DNA of 64,000 nucleotides from Xanthomonas arboricola pv. guizotiae (lineage in GTDB: Bacteria > Pseudomonadota > Gammaproteobacteria > Xanthomonadales > Xanthomonadaceae), in assembly GCF_002940205.1 (NCBI RefSeq), contig NZ_MDSK01000005.1, positions 3,629 to 67,628 of the forward strand, in the 5' to 3' direction. The notes beneath the pieces are model-generated. The model was given only the letters and a program-made list of their open reading frames with translations, did not search any database and was not told the origin of the DNA. Numbering within the stretch: position 1 is the first letter of the stretch; every line of letters starts with the position of its first letter. Shown one piece after another: positions 48,469 to 59,344 of this stretch. The position numbers and the translations under genes were made by a program.

Positions 48469-49445
48469 TGCTGCAGGCCTGGCTGTGGTGGTGTCTGTCG
48501 CACCTGACGATCGCAGCAATGGGAACCTGGGTGTTGCGACGCTACGCGCTGCATCGGCGTCTGCTCGATCATCCGGGTGAACGCCGCAGCCATGTGGTCG
48601 CCACCCCGCGTGGCGGTGGCATGGCAATCGTGGCGGCGCTGCTGTCCGGGTGCGTGGCGGCAAGCGTATTGTGGCCGGCCACAGGGCCGAGCATTGGCTG
48701 CTTCGCGGCCGGGCTGGTGCTGGTGGCCGGGGTGGGTTGGTGGGACGACCATCGTCCGCTCTCGGCCAGACTGCGTTTTGCGATCCACCTATTGGCGTCG
48801 GTCATGCTGGGCTGGCTGGTCAGCCAGCACACCGGCAGGCTCTGGGATGGCGTGCTCACCGCCGCCGCGTCGGTGGTGTTGATCAATGTCTGGAACTTCA
48901 TGGACGGCATCAACGGCCTGGCCAGCAGCCAGGCAGCCCTGGCCGCGCTGGCATTTGCTGCGGTCGTGCCTGGCACCTGGGCCTGGGCCGGCCTTGCCGT
49001 CGCCGCATCCTGCCTGGGGTTTTTGCCGTTCAACTTTCCGCGTGCGCGCATCTTCCTCGGCGACGGCGGCAGCGGCGCATTGGGCTATGTGCTGGCTGCA
49101 CTGCTGGCGCTGACGGTGGCGAGCGGGCAGGTGAGTTGGTGGATCAGTTGGGTGCCACTGACCGCGTTTCTTGTAGACGCCGGCTTCACGCTGCTGTCTC
49201 GCATGCTCGCCCGGCAGCGGTGGTGGGAGCCCCATGCCCAGCATCTATACCAGCGTCTGGCACGCAAGCTTGAGACGCACGTTCCGGTTACCGGTATTTA
49301 TTTCGCTTTCAGCGTCGCTGCCGTCTGCTTGTATGTGTTACTTCGTCATGATGCAACCTGGCTGCAGATGTCCGGAGCCCTGGCATGGGCCCTGGGCGCC
49401 ACCGCAATCTGGCATTTTCTGCGCGATGGACTGCGCAATTCCTGA
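48468..49445 (+). CDS. WecA/MraY-type undecaprenyl-phosphate sugar-1-phosphate transferase
   Basis: A 325-residue polytopic membrane enzyme of glycosyltransferase family 4. Catalytic motifs: GWWDDHRPLSA (first aspartates), NFMDGINGLA, and FLGDGGSGALGY. A cytoplasmic histidine-rich loop (HAQHLYQRL) helps determine the sugar. The group transfers GlcNAc-, QuiNAc- or FucNAc-1-phosphate to undecaprenyl phosphate to start O-antigen or related glycans. The next gene (WbpM type) supplies 4,6-dehydration of UDP-GlcNAc, consistent with a WbpL-like role. ATG overlaps the lapB stop. Confidence 0.88.
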   Translation: MLQAWLWWCLSHLTIAAMGTWVLRRYALHRRLLDHPGERRSHVVATPRGGGMAIVAALLSGCVAASVLWPATGPSIGCFAAGLVLVAGVGWWDDHRPLSARLRFAIHLLASVMLGWLVSQHTGRLWDGVLTAAASVVLINVWNFMDGINGLASSQAALAALAFAAVVPGTWAWAGLAVAASCLGFLPFNFPRARIFLGDGGSGALGYVLAALLALTVASGQVSWWISWVPLTAFLVDAGFTLLSRMLARQRWWEPHAQHLYQRLARKLETHVPVTGIYFAFSVAAVCLYVLLRHDATWLQMSGALAWALGATAIWHFLRDGLRNS

Positions 49446-49458
49446 GTAATGGACTTTT

Positions 49459-51366
49459 ATGATTTCCTGGCGTGACCGTTTGACCAAAGCCCTGCCGCAG
49501 GCGGCGGTGGTGCTGCATGACCTGTTGATGGTGTGGGTATGCTGGCAGCTGCTGCATGCCGGCCGCTACTCCATGCTGCGCGAGGCTCCCGATCTGCCGT
49601 TATGGGATTGGCGCACTGCGGTAGTCCTGGTCGCGCAAGGCCTGGTGTTCTGGAAGATGGGCCTGTACCGCGGGCTGTGGCGATTCGCCTCGGTGCCGGA
49701 CTTGTGGAACATCTTCAAGTCGAGTTTTCTCGGCCTGGTCGCGATCGTGCTGGCGTTGTCCTATGACCGCCTGGATGGGGTGCCGCTATCGGTGCTGGTG
49801 GTCTATCCGTTCGCACTGTCGGCGCTGCTGGGCACGCCGCGGCTGCTGTATCGCGCCTGGAAGGACTACCAGATCGCGCACTCCGGCGATGCTGCGCAGC
49901 GTGTGTTGATCCTCGGCGCGGGTCGCGCCGCCGAAGGCCTGGTCCGCGATCTGCGCCGCACCGGTGCATTCGTACCGGTCGGCTATCTGGACGATGCCAA
50001 CAACCTGCATGGCGCCAAGATCCAGGGCCTGAACGTGCTGGGCAACCTGGACCAGGCTGCAGCCATCGCCAAGGAAACGGCGGCCAAGCTGCTGGTCATC
50101 GCGATCCCGTCGCTGGATGCCTCGGGCATGCAGCGCGTGGTGGCGATTTGCGAAAGTACCGGGCTGCCGTTCCGCATGGTGCCCAAGCTGATCAACGTGC
50201 TGGAAGGGCGCTCGTTGCCTGGCGAACTGAAGGAAGTCGCGATCGAGGACCTGCTCAACCGCAAGCCGGTCACCCCGGATTGGCGCCTGATTCGCGACTG
50301 GTTGACCAACAAGACGGTGATGGTGACCGGCGCGGGTGGCTCGATCGGGTCGGAAGTCTGCCGCCAGTGCGCCCGTCACGGCGCGCGCCGCATCGTGCTG
50401 CTGGAGATCGATGAGCTGGCATTGCTGACCGTCGATTCGGACCTGCGTCGGTTGTTCCCCGATATCGAGGTGGTGCGCGTGCTCGGCGATTGCGGCGACC
50501 CGGCGGTGGTCGCGCATGCCTTGAACACCGCACTGCCGGATGCGGTATTTCATGCCGCCGCCTACAAGCAGGTGCCGCTGCTGGAAGAGCAGTTGCGCGA
50601 GGCGGTACGCAACAACGTGCTGGCCACCGAAAACGTGGCGCGTGCCTGCCAGCGTGCACGCATCGAGACCTTCGTGTTCATCTCCACCGATAAGGCGGTC
50701 GAGCCGGTCAACGTGCTGGGCGCGAGCAAGCGCTATGCGGAAATGATCTGCCAGAGCCTGGACGCGCGCGACGCACCGACGCGCTTCATCACCGTACGTT
50801 TCGGCAACGTGCTGGATTCGGCCGGCAGCGTGGTGCCGTTGTTCCGTGAGCAGATCCGCCAGGGCGGCCCGGTCACGGTGACGCATCCGGATGTGACGCG
50901 CTACTTCATGACCATCCCGGAAGCCTGCCAGCTGGTGGTGCAGGCTGCGGCCTCCGCTTCGCATGGCGCGATCTACACGCTGGACATGGGCGAGCCGGTG
51001 CCGATCCGCCTGCTCGCCGAGCAGATGATCCGTCTTGCCGGCAAACAGCCCGGCAAGGATGTGGCGATCCTCTATACCGGCCTGCGTCCGGGCGAGAAAC
51101 TGCACGAAACCCTGTTCTATTCGGACGAAGACTATCGCCCCACCGCGCATCCCAAGATTCTGGAAGCCGGTGTGCGCGAGTTCTCGCACGAGCAGGTGCT
51201 GCAGCTGGTGACGCGTTTGCGTGAGGCGGTTAACCGCTACGACATCAAGGCGATGGAGACTGTGCTGGGCAGTCTGATGCCGGATTTTGCGGCTGCTCGA
51301 CGGAAAGTCGACGCGCGATCTGATACGGTCGTTCCATTCCCCGCACGTGAGGTCAGAAGACTTTAA
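49459..51366 (+). CDS. UDP-GlcNAc 4,6-dehydratase, WbpM/CapD family
   Basis: A 635-residue protein: four N-terminal transmembrane helices, a first nucleotide-binding region (RVLILGAGRAAEGLVRDLR), then the catalytic short-chain dehydrogenase domain with VMVTGAGGSIGSEVCRQ, the segment FHAAAYKQVPLLEEQ, and FVFISTDKAVEPVNVLGASKR. It makes the UDP-4-keto-6-deoxy sugar used for O-antigen amino sugars. Membrane-fused, full-length form of the WbpM type. Its stop overlaps the galU start by 1 bp, so the two are coupled. Confidence 0.9.
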   Translation: MISWRDRLTKALPQAAVVLHDLLMVWVCWQLLHAGRYSMLREAPDLPLWDWRTAVVLVAQGLVFWKMGLYRGLWRFASVPDLWNIFKSSFLGLVAIVLALSYDRLDGVPLSVLVVYPFALSALLGTPRLLYRAWKDYQIAHSGDAAQRVLILGAGRAAEGLVRDLRRTGAFVPVGYLDDANNLHGAKIQGLNVLGNLDQAAAIAKETAAKLLVIAIPSLDASGMQRVVAICESTGLPFRMVPKLINVLEGRSLPGELKEVAIEDLLNRKPVTPDWRLIRDWLTNKTVMVTGAGGSIGSEVCRQCARHGARRIVLLEIDELALLTVDSDLRRLFPDIEVVRVLGDCGDPAVVAHALNTALPDAVFHAAAYKQVPLLEEQLREAVRNNVLATENVARACQRARIETFVFISTDKAVEPVNVLGASKRYAEMICQSLDARDAPTRFITVRFGNVLDSAGSVVPLFREQIRQGGPVTVTHPDVTRYFMTIPEACQLVVQAAASASHGAIYTLDMGEPVPIRLLAEQMIRLAGKQPGKDVAILYTGLRPGEKLHETLFYSDEDYRPTAHPKILEAGVREFSHEQVLQLVTRLREAVNRYDIKAMETVLGSLMPDFAAARRKVDARSDTVVPFPAREVRRL

Positions 51367-52259
51367 TGAGCCAGCGTATTCGCAAGGCCGTATTCCCCGT
51401 CGCAGGTCTTGGGACCCGCTTTCTTCCGGCAACCAAGACGGTGCCGAAGGAAATGCTGCCAATCATCGACAAACCCTTGATCCAGTACGCCGTCGACGAG
51501 GCCATCCAGGCCGGCTGCGACACGCTGATCTTCGTGACCAATCGCTACAAGCACTCGATCGCCGACTACTTCGACAAGGCCTACGAACTGGAGCAAAAGC
51601 TCGAGCGCGCCGGCAAGCTCGAACAGCTGGAGCTGGTGCGGCATGCGCTGCCGGACGGCGTACGCGCCATTTTCGTGACGCAGGCCGAAGCGCTCGGTCT
51701 GGGTCATGCAGTGCTGTGTGCCAAGGCCGTGGTCGGTGACGAGCCGTTCGCGGTGCTGCTGCCGGACGATCTGATGTGGAATCGCGGCGATGCTGCGTTG
51801 ACCCAGATGGCCGACGTTGCAGAGGCCTCCGGCGGCAGCGTCATCGCGGTGGAAGACGTGCCCCACGACAAGACCGCTAGCTACGGCATCGTGTCCACCG
51901 ATGCATTCGATGGTCGCAAGGGCCGTATCAACGCGATCGTCGAAAAGCCCAAGCCGGAAGTAGCGCCGAGCAATCTGGCCGTGGTTGGCCGTTACGTGCT
52001 CAGCCCGAAGATCTTCGACCTGCTTGAAGCCACCGGGGCAGGTGCGGGCGGCGAGATTCAGCTGACCGACGCGATTGCCGAGCTGCTGAAGAACGAGCAG
52101 GTCGACGCTTTCCGTTTCGAAGGCCGCCGTTTCGATTGCGGCGCGCATATCGGCCTGATCGAAGCCACCGTGCACTTCGCGCTTGAGCACGAAAAGCACG
52201 GCGGTCCGGCGAAGGAAATCCTGCGCGCCGCATTGGCCGAGGCCGACGCGCGCGACTGA
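51366..52259 (+). CDS. galU: UTP-glucose-1-phosphate uridylyltransferase
   Basis: A 297-residue nucleotidyltransferase making UDP-glucose. The signature AVFPVAGLGTRFLPATKTVP and PKEMLPIIDKP is followed by AVLLPDDLM and FRFEGRRFDCGAHIGLIEA. UDP-glucose feeds xanthan, LPS core and periplasmic glucan synthesis. The ATG overlaps the stop of the dehydratase gene. A hairpin terminator follows. Confidence 0.95.
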   Translation: MSQRIRKAVFPVAGLGTRFLPATKTVPKEMLPIIDKPLIQYAVDEAIQAGCDTLIFVTNRYKHSIADYFDKAYELEQKLERAGKLEQLELVRHALPDGVRAIFVTQAEALGLGHAVLCAKAVVGDEPFAVLLPDDLMWNRGDAALTQMADVAEASGGSVIAVEDVPHDKTASYGIVSTDAFDGRKGRINAIVEKPKPEVAPSNLAVVGRYVLSPKIFDLLEATGAGAGGEIQLTDAIAELLKNEQVDAFRFEGRRFDCGAHIGLIEATVHFALEHEKHGGPAKEILRAALAEADARD

Positions 52260-52284
52260 TTGCCTGGCCATCGCCTGCATCCAC

Positions 52285-52316
52285 GAACGACGCCATCTGG
52301 CGTCGTTCGTCGTTTT
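52285..52316 (+). terminator. Rho-independent terminator of galU
   Basis: An 11-bp perfect stem (GAACGACGCCA and complement) with a TC loop at 52285-52308, followed by GTCGTTTT. It lies 25 bp after the galU stop. Confidence 0.8.
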
Positions 52317-52420
52317 GGGGTCTCGCTGGGCGAGAACGCCGTGCTGTTGGGGTGATCGACACGGCAGGGCGCTGTGCCAACTGCGCACGCTGGTGCAGGC
52401 GCGTGATGCGCGCCTGCCGC

Positions 52421-52426
52421 TAGAAT
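52421..52426 (+). promoter_or_regulatory. -10-like element directly before the Kef-type antiporter gene
   Basis: TAGAAT within GCTAGAAT ends only 7 bp before the ATG at 52434. A transcript starting at the normal distance would begin at the start codon, suggesting a leaderless message. No consensus -35 is visible. Confidence 0.4.
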
Positions 52427-52433
52427 CCTCGGC

Positions 52434-54290
52434 ATGAGCCAGCCTGCCGAATCCAGCGAACTGATCAACGTGGTGGCCCTGCTGGGCGCTGCGGTGGTCG
52501 CCATCCCATTGTTCCGACGCCTGGGCCTGGGCTCGGTGCTGGGTTACCTGGCGGCGGGTCTGGCGATCGGTCCGTTCGGTCTGGGCCTGTTCGATGACCC
52601 GCAGGCGATCCTGCACGTGGCCGAGTTGGGCGTGGTGATGTTCCTGTTCGTGATCGGACTGGAAATGCGGCCATCCCACCTGTGGAGCCTGCGCAAGGAA
52701 ATCTTCGGCCTGGGGACGCTGCAGATCGCGGTCTGTGCGCTGGTGCTGACCGGCATCGGCCTGGTGCTCGGCTTCGCGCCGCCGGTGGCATTCGTGGCCG
52801 CATCCGGCTTCGTGCTGACCTCCACGGCGGTGGTGATGCAGTTGCTGGCCGAGCGTGGCGATGTTGCCTTGCCGCCGGGTCAGAAAATCGTGGCGATCCT
52901 GCTGTTCGAGGACTTGTTGATCGTGCCGCTGCTGGCGATCGTGGCCTGGATGGGCGCCAACGGCGACCCGCAGGCGGCCACGCAACGCTGGCAGGACATC
53001 GGCATCGGCCTGGCCTGCATCGTCGGCCTGGTGGTGGCGGGGCGTTGGTTGCTCAACCCCTTGTTCCGCATCCTGGCCGCGTCCAAGGCGCGCGAGGTGA
53101 TGACGGCGGCGGCCTTGCTGGTGGTGCTGGGTGCGGCGCTGCTGATGCAGGTCGGCGGGCTGTCGATGGCGATGGGCGCGTTTCTGGCCGGTGTGCTGTT
53201 GTCCGAATCCACCTTCCGGCATCAGATCGAGGCGGATATCGAGCCGTTCCGCGGCATCCTGCTGGGGCTGTTTTTCCTGGGCGTCGGCATGAGCCTGGAC
53301 CTGCATGTGGTTGCGGCCGACTGGCGGCTGATCGTTGCCGGCGTGCTGGCGCTCATGCTCGGCAAGGGCGTGTGCATCTACGCGGTGGCGCGGTTGATGC
53401 GCAGCGACCATCGTCAGGCACTGGACCGTGGCGTGCTGATGGCGCAGGGCGGCGAGTTCGCCTTCGTGCTGTTCGCCGCGGCATCGGCTTCCGGCGTCAT
53501 CGACGCGCAGGTCAATGCCAGCCTGACGGCGATCGTGGTGTTGTCGATGGCGCTGACGCCGCTGTTCGTGCTGTTGCAGCGACGGCTGACGCCGGCCGAC
53601 CAGCCGTCGCTGGACGGCGTGGAAGCCGTCAGTGGCCAGACCGGCAGCGTGCTGATCATCGGGTTCGGACGCTTCGGTCAGGTTGCCAGCCAATCGCTGC
53701 TGGCGCGCGATGTGGATGTGACCATCATCGATAACGACGTCGAGATGATCCAGAGCGCAGAACAGTTCGGTTTCAAGATCTACTACGGCGACGGCACCCG
53801 GCTCGATGTGCTGCATGCCTCCGGTGCGCACAGCGCCCGCGCGATCGCGGTATGCATCGACAACCGCGAGGCGGCCAATCGCATCGTCGAGCTGGCAACG
53901 CGCGAGTTCCCGCACGCCAGGTTGCTGGTGCGCTCGTTCGACCGTGAGCATGCATTGCAGTTGGTCGCTGCCGGGGTGGACTACCAGATTCGCGAGACCT
54001 TCGAGTCGGCGGTGGCGTTCGGGCAGGCGGCCCTGGTCGAACTGGGCGTGGACGAGGACGAGGCCGTCAGCATCGCGCGCGCGATCCGGCGTCGCGATGC
54101 CGAGCGTTTCGAACTGGAGATTGCGGCCGGCAGCACGCGTGCCGGCGCTGCGGCGGGGCTGATGTACGGCAATCTCACGCCGACCGTGCCCAAGCCCACG
54201 CCATTCACTCCGCCACGGCGGGAGGGCCGCACGCTCAATCCCGATGCGGTACCGCAGGCCGCTCAGCCGGAAGCCACGGCCCGCGACTGA
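52434..54290 (+). CDS. Kef-type potassium/proton antiporter (CPA2 family)
   Basis: A 618-residue protein: an N-terminal CPA2 antiporter domain of about 12 helices (GLGSVLGYLAAGLAIGPFGL; FLFVIGLEMRPSHLW; FLGVGMSLDLHV) and a cytosolic RCK/TrkA-N domain (SVLIIGFGRFGQVASQSLLA, about 405-525). The tail (VPKPTPFTPPRREGR) is variable. KefB/KefC relatives are glutathione-gated K+ efflux systems; whether this one is gated by glutathione adducts cannot be read. It converges with the DUF1244 gene. Confidence 0.9.
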   Translation: MSQPAESSELINVVALLGAAVVAIPLFRRLGLGSVLGYLAAGLAIGPFGLGLFDDPQAILHVAELGVVMFLFVIGLEMRPSHLWSLRKEIFGLGTLQIAVCALVLTGIGLVLGFAPPVAFVAASGFVLTSTAVVMQLLAERGDVALPPGQKIVAILLFEDLLIVPLLAIVAWMGANGDPQAATQRWQDIGIGLACIVGLVVAGRWLLNPLFRILAASKAREVMTAAALLVVLGAALLMQVGGLSMAMGAFLAGVLLSESTFRHQIEADIEPFRGILLGLFFLGVGMSLDLHVVAADWRLIVAGVLALMLGKGVCIYAVARLMRSDHRQALDRGVLMAQGGEFAFVLFAAASASGVIDAQVNASLTAIVVLSMALTPLFVLLQRRLTPADQPSLDGVEAVSGQTGSVLIIGFGRFGQVASQSLLARDVDVTIIDNDVEMIQSAEQFGFKIYYGDGTRLDVLHASGAHSARAIAVCIDNREAANRIVELATREFPHARLLVRSFDREHALQLVAAGVDYQIRETFESAVAFGQAALVELGVDEDEAVSIARAIRRRDAERFELEIAAGSTRAGAAAGLMYGNLTPTVPKPTPFTPPRREGRTLNPDAVPQAAQPEATARD

Positions 54291-54373
54291 GCCGCCGGTG
54301 GCCGGTGAGCGCCGAAGCGGGTTCGGCACTGCGGTTGTAGCGGCGGTTCGGGAAAAACCTTGGCTGATGGAAC

Positions 54374-54395
54374 GGCCGGCGCCAACGCGCCGGCC
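54374..54395. terminator. GC hairpin between convergent genes
   Basis: A 9-bp stem (GGCCGGCGC and complement) with loop CAAC, placed between the antiporter gene and the convergent DUF1244 gene. It lacks a U-run, so termination efficiency is uncertain. Confidence 0.5.
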
Positions 54396-54416
54396 TGAGG
54401 CGACAAGTCGACCGAC

Positions 54417-54737
54417 TCAGCCGTGCCGGCGTTGCGCGGCCGCGAACGCCTCCAGCTGCTCGGGCGTGGCGTCTTTCTGGTGCTGCTGTTTCCAGTCGGC
54501 AAACGGCATGCCGTACACCGCTTCGCGTGCCTGCTCCTTGCTCAGCGGCTGGCCGTGCGCTTCGGCGGCTTCGCGGTACCAGTCGCCCAGGCAGTTGCGG
54601 CAGAAGCCGGCCAGGATCATCAGATCGATGTTCTGCACATCCGGGCGCTGCTGGTTGAGATGCTGCAACAGGCGGCGAAAGGCGGCCGCTTCGATGGACG
54701 TGGTGATGGAATCGGGTGTCGAGGTGGTGTCGGTCAT
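54417..54737 (-). CDS. DUF1244 family protein
   Basis: A 106-residue soluble protein. The central segment (AAAFRRLLQHLNQQRPDVQN; LMILAGFCRNCLGDWYREAA) is the DUF1244 signature, with its conserved Cys pair (FCRNCL). Structural members form helical assemblies; the function is unknown. Start ATG at 54737. Divergent from folD, sharing about 50 bp of intergenic sequence. Confidence 0.88.
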   Translation of the reverse strand: MTDTTSTPDSITTSIEAAAFRRLLQHLNQQRPDVQNIDLMILAGFCRNCLGDWYREAAEAHGQPLSKEQAREAVYGMPFADWKQQHQKDATPEQLEAFAAAQRRHG

Positions 54738-54786
54738 GACGGAATCGGGGACAATAGACGGCCTTCGACTCTACACCTGACGCCCC

Positions 54787-55698
54787 ATGACCGTTTCCGC
54801 GCCAGCTGCCTCTGCTCCGGCCCGCCTTCTCGATGGTCGCCGCATCGCCGAGGAACTGCTCGACGGGCTGAAGCTGCGCGTGGATGCGCGCCTGGCCGCC
54901 GGCAAGACGCGCCCCGGGCTTGCGGTGGTGCTGGTCGGTGGCGACCCGGCCTCGTCGGTGTATGTGCGCAACAAGCGGCGTGCGGCGGAAAAGGTCGGCA
55001 TCGAGGCCTTCGACTACGACTTGCCGCAGGGCACCAGCGAGGCGGAGTTGGCGCGCCTGATCGACCGGCTCAATGCCGATCCCAAGATCCACGGCATCCT
55101 GATCCAGCTGCCATTGCCGGGCATCCCCGATGCCAACCGCCTGATCCAGCGCATCGATCCGCGCAAGGACGTCGACGGCTTCCATCCGCAGAATGTCGGG
55201 CACCTGGCGCTGCGCGAGTTCGGCCTGCGTCCGTGCACGCCGCGCGGCATCGTGACCTTGCTGGGGCACACCGATCAGCCGGTGCGCGGGCGCAACGCGA
55301 CCATCGTGGGCGTGAGCAATCACGTCGGCCGGCCGATGGGCCTGGAGCTGCTGATCGCCGGTTGCACGGTCACCAGCTGCCACAAGTTCACCCCGCCCGA
55401 GGTGCTGGAAGCCAGCGTGCGCAATGCCGACATCCTGGTGGTGGCGGTGGGGCGACCGGGCCTGATTCCGGGCGAATGGGTCAAGCCCGGCGCCGTGGTG
55501 ATCGATGTCGGCATCAATCGACTGGACGACGGCCGCCTGGTCGGCGATGTCGGTTTCGACGCGGCGGTGCAACGTGCGGCCTGGATCACGCCGGTGCCGG
55601 GCGGGGTCGGGCCGATGACGGTCGCCACGCTGATGCAGAACACCATCGAGGCCGCTGATGCGGCGGGGATTCAGGATTCGGGATTCGTTAAAAGCTAA
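54787..55698 (+). CDS. folD: Bifunctional methylenetetrahydrofolate dehydrogenase/cyclohydrolase
   Basis: A 303-residue enzyme of one-carbon metabolism (5,10-methylene-THF to 10-formyl-THF). Catalytic lysine lies in [13 protein letters not shown]; other signatures are [20 protein letters not shown], and the NADP loop [12 protein letters not shown]; the end contains [19 protein letters not shown]. The last nine residues (IQDSGFVKS) are encoded by GGATTC repeats and probably replace an older C-terminus. Confidence 0.95.
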   Translation: MTVSAPAASAPARLLDGRRIAEELLDGLKLRVDARLAAGKTRPGLAVVLVGGDPASSVYVRNKRRAAEKVGIEAFDYDLPQGTSEAELARLIDRLNADPKIHGILIQLPLPGIPDANRLIQRIDPRKDVDGFHPQNVGHLALREFGLRPCTPRGIVTLLGHTDQPVRGRNATIVGVSNHVGRPMGLELLIAGCTVTSCHKFTPPEVLEASVRNADILVVAVGRPGLIPGEWVKPGAVVIDVGINRLDDGRLVGDVGFDAAVQRAAWITPVPGGVGPMTVATLMQNTIEAADAAGIQDSGFVKS

Positions 55699-55837
55699 CG
55701 GCGAAGTGCATGCATCGGCTGATCCGGATTGCATCCGAGATCGGCCGGCCATCGGCATACAGGCGAACAGGCGAACAGTGCGGGGCGGTGCAGGGCGGCG
55801 CTGTTACGAATCCCGAATCACGACTCCCCAATCCCGG
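55665..55837. repeat. Inverted GGGATTC tracts between folD and guaB
   Basis: Direct tract GGGGATTCAGGATTCGGGAT at 55665-55684 (continuing to 55687) overlaps the end of folD. The inverse form (CGAATCCCGAATCACGACTC...) lies at 55807-55837, 47 bp before guaB. Spacing of about 120 bp. A -10-like TAAAAT at 55849-55854 precedes guaB. Confidence 0.7.
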
Positions 55838-55883
55838 CCCCAATGCGTTAAAATGCCGCGCTTCCCCAAACTCGGGTCCGCCG

Positions 55884-57341
55884 ATGCTACGCATCCAGGC
55901 TGAAGCTCTCACCTACGACGACGTTTCGCTCGTCCCCGCTCATTCGATCTGCCTGCCCAAGGACGTCAGCCTGGAAACCCGGCTGACCCGCGATCTGCGC
56001 CTGAAACTGCCGATTCTCTCGGCCGCGATGGACACAGTGACCGAGCACCGCCTGGCGGTGGCCATGGCCCAGCTGGGCGGCATCGGCATCATCCACAAGA
56101 ATCTGACTCCTGCGCAGCAGGCGGGCGAAGTGGCCCGGGTCAAGAAATTCGAATCCGGCGTGATCACCGAGCCGTTCACGGTGAGCCCGGACACGACCAT
56201 CGGCGAGGTGCTCAAGCTGACCCGCGCGCGCAACATCTCCGGCGTGCCGGTGGTGGATGGCAGCGAACTGGTCGGCATCGTCACCAGCCGCGACATGCGC
56301 TTCGAGAAGAAGCTCGACGATCCGGTCCGCCACATCATGACCAAGAAGGATCGCCTGATCACCGTGCGCGAAGGCGCCAGTGACGAGGAAGTGCTGGAGC
56401 TGCTGCATCGCAACCGCATCGAAAAGATCCTGGTGGTCAACGACAGCTTCGAGCTGCGCGGCCTGATCACGGTCAAGGACATCCAGAAGAAGACCGACAA
56501 CCCCAACGCCGCCAAGGACGGGTCCACGCGCCTGCTGGTCGGCGCGGCGGTCGGCGTGGGCGGCGACACCGAGCAGCGCATCGAACTGCTGGCGGCGGCG
56601 GGCGTGGACGTGGTCATCGTCGATACCGCGCACGGCCATTCGCAGGGCGTGATCGATCGCGTGGCCTGGGTCAAGAAGGCGTATCCGCAGCTGCCGGTGA
56701 TCGGCGGCAACATTGTCACCGGCGATGCCGCACTGGCACTGATGGACGCCGGCGCCGATGCGGTCAAGGTCGGCGTGGGCCCGGGGTCGATCTGCACCAC
56801 GCGCGTGGTCGCCGGTGTCGGCGTGCCGCAGATCACCGCGGTGGACATGGTCGCCGAGGCGCTGCAGGACCGTATTCCGCTGATCGCCGATGGCGGCATC
56901 CGCTACTCGGGCGACATCGGCAAGGCGTTGGTCGCCGGCGCCTCCACGGTGATGGTCGGCGGCCTGTTCGCCGGCACCGAGGAGGCCCCGGGCGAGGTCG
57001 AGCTGTTCCAGGGCCGCAGCTACAAGAGCTACCGCGGCATGGGCAGCCTGGGCGCGATGGAGAAGGGGTCCAAGGACCGTTATTTCCAGGATTCCAGCGA
57101 TGCCGACAAGCTGGTGCCGGAAGGCATCGAAGGGCGCGTGCCGTATCGCGGCCCGGTCGGTGGCATCGTCCATCAGCTGATCGGCGGCCTGCGCGCCACG
57201 ATGGGCTATGTGGGCTGCGCGACCATCGAGGAAATGCGCACCAAGCCGAAGTTCGTCACCATCACCGGTGCCGGCCAGCGCGAAAGCCATGTCCACGACG
57301 TACAGATCACCAAGGAACCGCCGAATTACCGCATGGGCTGA
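55884..57341 (+). CDS. guaB: IMP dehydrogenase
   Basis: A 485-residue enzyme converting IMP to XMP, the committed step of GMP synthesis. A TIM barrel with the catalytic cysteine loop [15 protein letters not shown] is interrupted by two CBS domains (about 90-205; [20 protein letters not shown]). The C-terminal flap has KGSKDRYFQ and [13 protein letters not shown]. The ATG at 55884 ([18 protein letters not shown]) gives the standard N-terminus; the open frame upstream runs through the repeat region. Confidence 0.97.
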   Translation: MLRIQAEALTYDDVSLVPAHSICLPKDVSLETRLTRDLRLKLPILSAAMDTVTEHRLAVAMAQLGGIGIIHKNLTPAQQAGEVARVKKFESGVITEPFTVSPDTTIGEVLKLTRARNISGVPVVDGSELVGIVTSRDMRFEKKLDDPVRHIMTKKDRLITVREGASDEEVLELLHRNRIEKILVVNDSFELRGLITVKDIQKKTDNPNAAKDGSTRLLVGAAVGVGGDTEQRIELLAAAGVDVVIVDTAHGHSQGVIDRVAWVKKAYPQLPVIGGNIVTGDAALALMDAGADAVKVGVGPGSICTTRVVAGVGVPQITAVDMVAEALQDRIPLIADGGIRYSGDIGKALVAGASTVMVGGLFAGTEEAPGEVELFQGRSYKSYRGMGSLGAMEKGSKDRYFQDSSDADKLVPEGIEGRVPYRGPVGGIVHQLIGGLRATMGYVGCATIEEMRTKPKFVTITGAGQRESHVHDVQITKEPPNYRMG

Positions 57342-57352
57342 TGCCTCTGCGC

Positions 57353-57461
57353 GGGATTGGGGATTCGGGATTGGGGATTGGTACTAGCCCGCCGCATCTC
57401 CTTCGGCAGGGCGCATCGCCGCCATCCCGCTGTTGCCAATCTCCAATCCCGAATCCCCACT
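57353..57461. repeat. Inverted GGGATTC tracts between guaB and guaA
   Basis: Direct tract GGGATTGGGGATTCGGGATT at 57353-57372 (continuing to 57380) and the inverse form CAATCTCCAATCCCGAATCC at 57437-57456 (continuing to 57461), 56 bp apart. Together they fill the guaB-guaA gap, where an RNA hairpin could separate the two messages. Confidence 0.75.
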
Positions 57462-57471
57462 CACGGCGCCA

Positions 57472-59037
<1,566 letters not shown>

Positions 59038-59344
59038 TTTGGCATCTGGCACCGGCTGGCACCGAGTAGCACGAAAACACACCTAAGCCCGCGTAAATGC
59101 GGGCTTTTTTGTGATTTCGTTTAGCACTGGCTGGCAATCTTTGGCATCGCCAAGCACTACTTTTTCATGGCATGATGGATGGCATTGAGTGCTTCGATGC
59201 CATGACGCTCCGTCGATACCATGTAGCCATTTTTCTAGTGCTCATGGTATTGAAATGACGTAGTGCAATGATTTCATTGTGTTTTTACGCCAGGATTCGG
59301 CCTATTTTAAATCATGGTATTTGAGCCGAACTAGGGCGAAAATC
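59038..59344. other. Putative attL/integrase arm-site region (307 bp without a gene)
   Basis: Contains seven direct TGGCA motifs (from 59040, 59047, 59057, 59132, 59142, 59168 and 59180) and an inverse TGCCA at 59198, several extended as TTTGGCATC or CTGGCACC. Such clustering is what arm-type binding sites of a tyrosine integrase look like. A terminator at 59085-59106 lies among them. Which bases form the crossover core cannot be told without the right junction. Confidence 0.5.
59085..59110 (+). terminator. Rho-independent terminator of guaA
   Basis: Stem AAGCCCGC/GCGGGCTT around GTAAAT, followed by TTTT, 48 bp after the guaA stop. It would also insulate guaA from the element. Confidence 0.9.
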
